5,976 bases of DNA from an uncultured Clostridia bacterium (GTDB taxonomy: Bacteria > Bacillota > Clostridia > Oscillospirales > Ruminococcaceae). The stretch's first letter is position 1, and each line of letters opens with the position of its first letter. The notes below the pieces were generated by a model. That model had not been told where the DNA came from. It made no database searches and saw only the letters and a program-made list of their open reading frames with translations. The stretch is taken from assembly GCA_947177695.1 (NCBI GenBank), contig CAMWVO010000135.1, positions 1 through 5,976 of the forward strand. The letters are read 5' to 3'. The position numbers were made by a program, and so were the translations under genes. Below are positions 5,784-5,976 of this stretch, one piece after another.

Positions 5784-5976
5784 AGCTTCCGTCAGAGGTA
5801 AACGGTAAAAATACATAAATATAGATTTCATACAATTTTATAGCCCCCTTGACAAATATCATCTCAAAAACAGATCCTCGCTGCATACTCTGTACAACGA
5901 GGCTTAGCGAATTATAAATTTTACGCTGACGAGAATCATCTCTAAGGTGACAAAAACGGATAATGCAGTAAAACTG
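5784..5976. other. Stretch without a supported gene
   Basis: No reading frame here has a ribosome binding site at a sensible spacing. A lone TTGACA (5849-5854) has no -10 box at 16-18 bases. A possible small hairpin pairs CCTCG (5876-5880) with CGAGG (5898-5902), but no T-tract follows. On the minus strand one frame stays open from the right edge to a TGA just inside the micropeptide region (about 67 codons); it may be the tail of a gene outside the window or chance. A plus-strand GTG at 5947 is open to the edge but lacks a ribosome site. Confidence 0.4.

Noticed and set aside
5849..5917. A 22-codon frame starting with TTG and containing the pattern CILC
   Set aside because: There is no ribosome binding site before the TTG (it is preceded by TAGCCCCC) and no promoter in reach.
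5924..5960. CTGACGAG followed by a small stem (GAGA/TCTC), resembling the start of a hammerhead ribozyme core
   Set aside because: The second conserved core segment (GAAA) and a cleavage-site context are absent after the stem.
5765..5976. A minus-strand frame open from the right edge to a TGA at about 5776-5774
   Set aside because: Only a fragment is visible, with no recognisable motif, and it overlaps the micropeptide region; it cannot be told from chance without the sequence to the right.

Overview
The window looks like chromosomal DNA from a low-to-moderate GC Gram-positive bacterium, most likely a gut-type Clostridia (Lachnospiraceae/Oscillospiraceae-like). This is inferred from the strong AGGAGG-type ribosome binding sites, the sigma-A type promoters, the LytTR regulator paired with a GHKL kinase, and the style of the ABC exporters. 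No RNA gene, insertion sequence, CRISPR array or origin could be supported.

Layout. All four large genes lie on the minus strand and are read from right to left: a LytTR-family response regulator (about 5342-4644), a short GHKL histidine kinase without any membrane sensor domain (4635-3985), then two ABC half-transporters of the TM-plus-ATPase type (3894-2059 and 2062-251) whose ends overlap by 4 bases. A perfect 12-bp hairpin with a U-rich tail (terminator) and an extended -10 promoter sit in the 90-bp gap between kinase and transporters, so the regulator pair and the transporter pair can be separate transcription units. The transporter pair ends at a hairpin plus T-tract (177-249).

Right side. 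Upstream of the regulator there is a probable 47-residue small gene on the same strand (5567-5424), served by a good promoter (TTGATT-N17-TAAAAT with TG extension). Next to it lies a perfect 15-bp inverted repeat (5630-5672) and then a divergent plus-strand promoter. That promoter leads to a strong ribosome binding site and a very short reading frame (5739-5783, 14 residues from TTG). The inverted repeat lies between the two promoters and is predicted not to be transcribed from either, so it is best read as an operator. The last 190 bases hold no gene that can be supported.

Left side. The first 60 bases contain a consensus promoter (TTGACA-N17-TATAAT) reading leftwards out of the window, its -35 box bracketed by a nearly perfect 15-bp inverted repeat. 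A separately controlled gene probably begins just beyond the left edge.

Working model (inference): a two-component system controls, or is controlled along with, a paired ABC exporter of unknown substrate, with one or two tiny peptides encoded at the control region. Such an arrangement would fit a peptide signalling, bacteriocin export or immunity module, but no modification enzyme, C39 peptidase or recognisable precursor is present, so the substrate is unknown.
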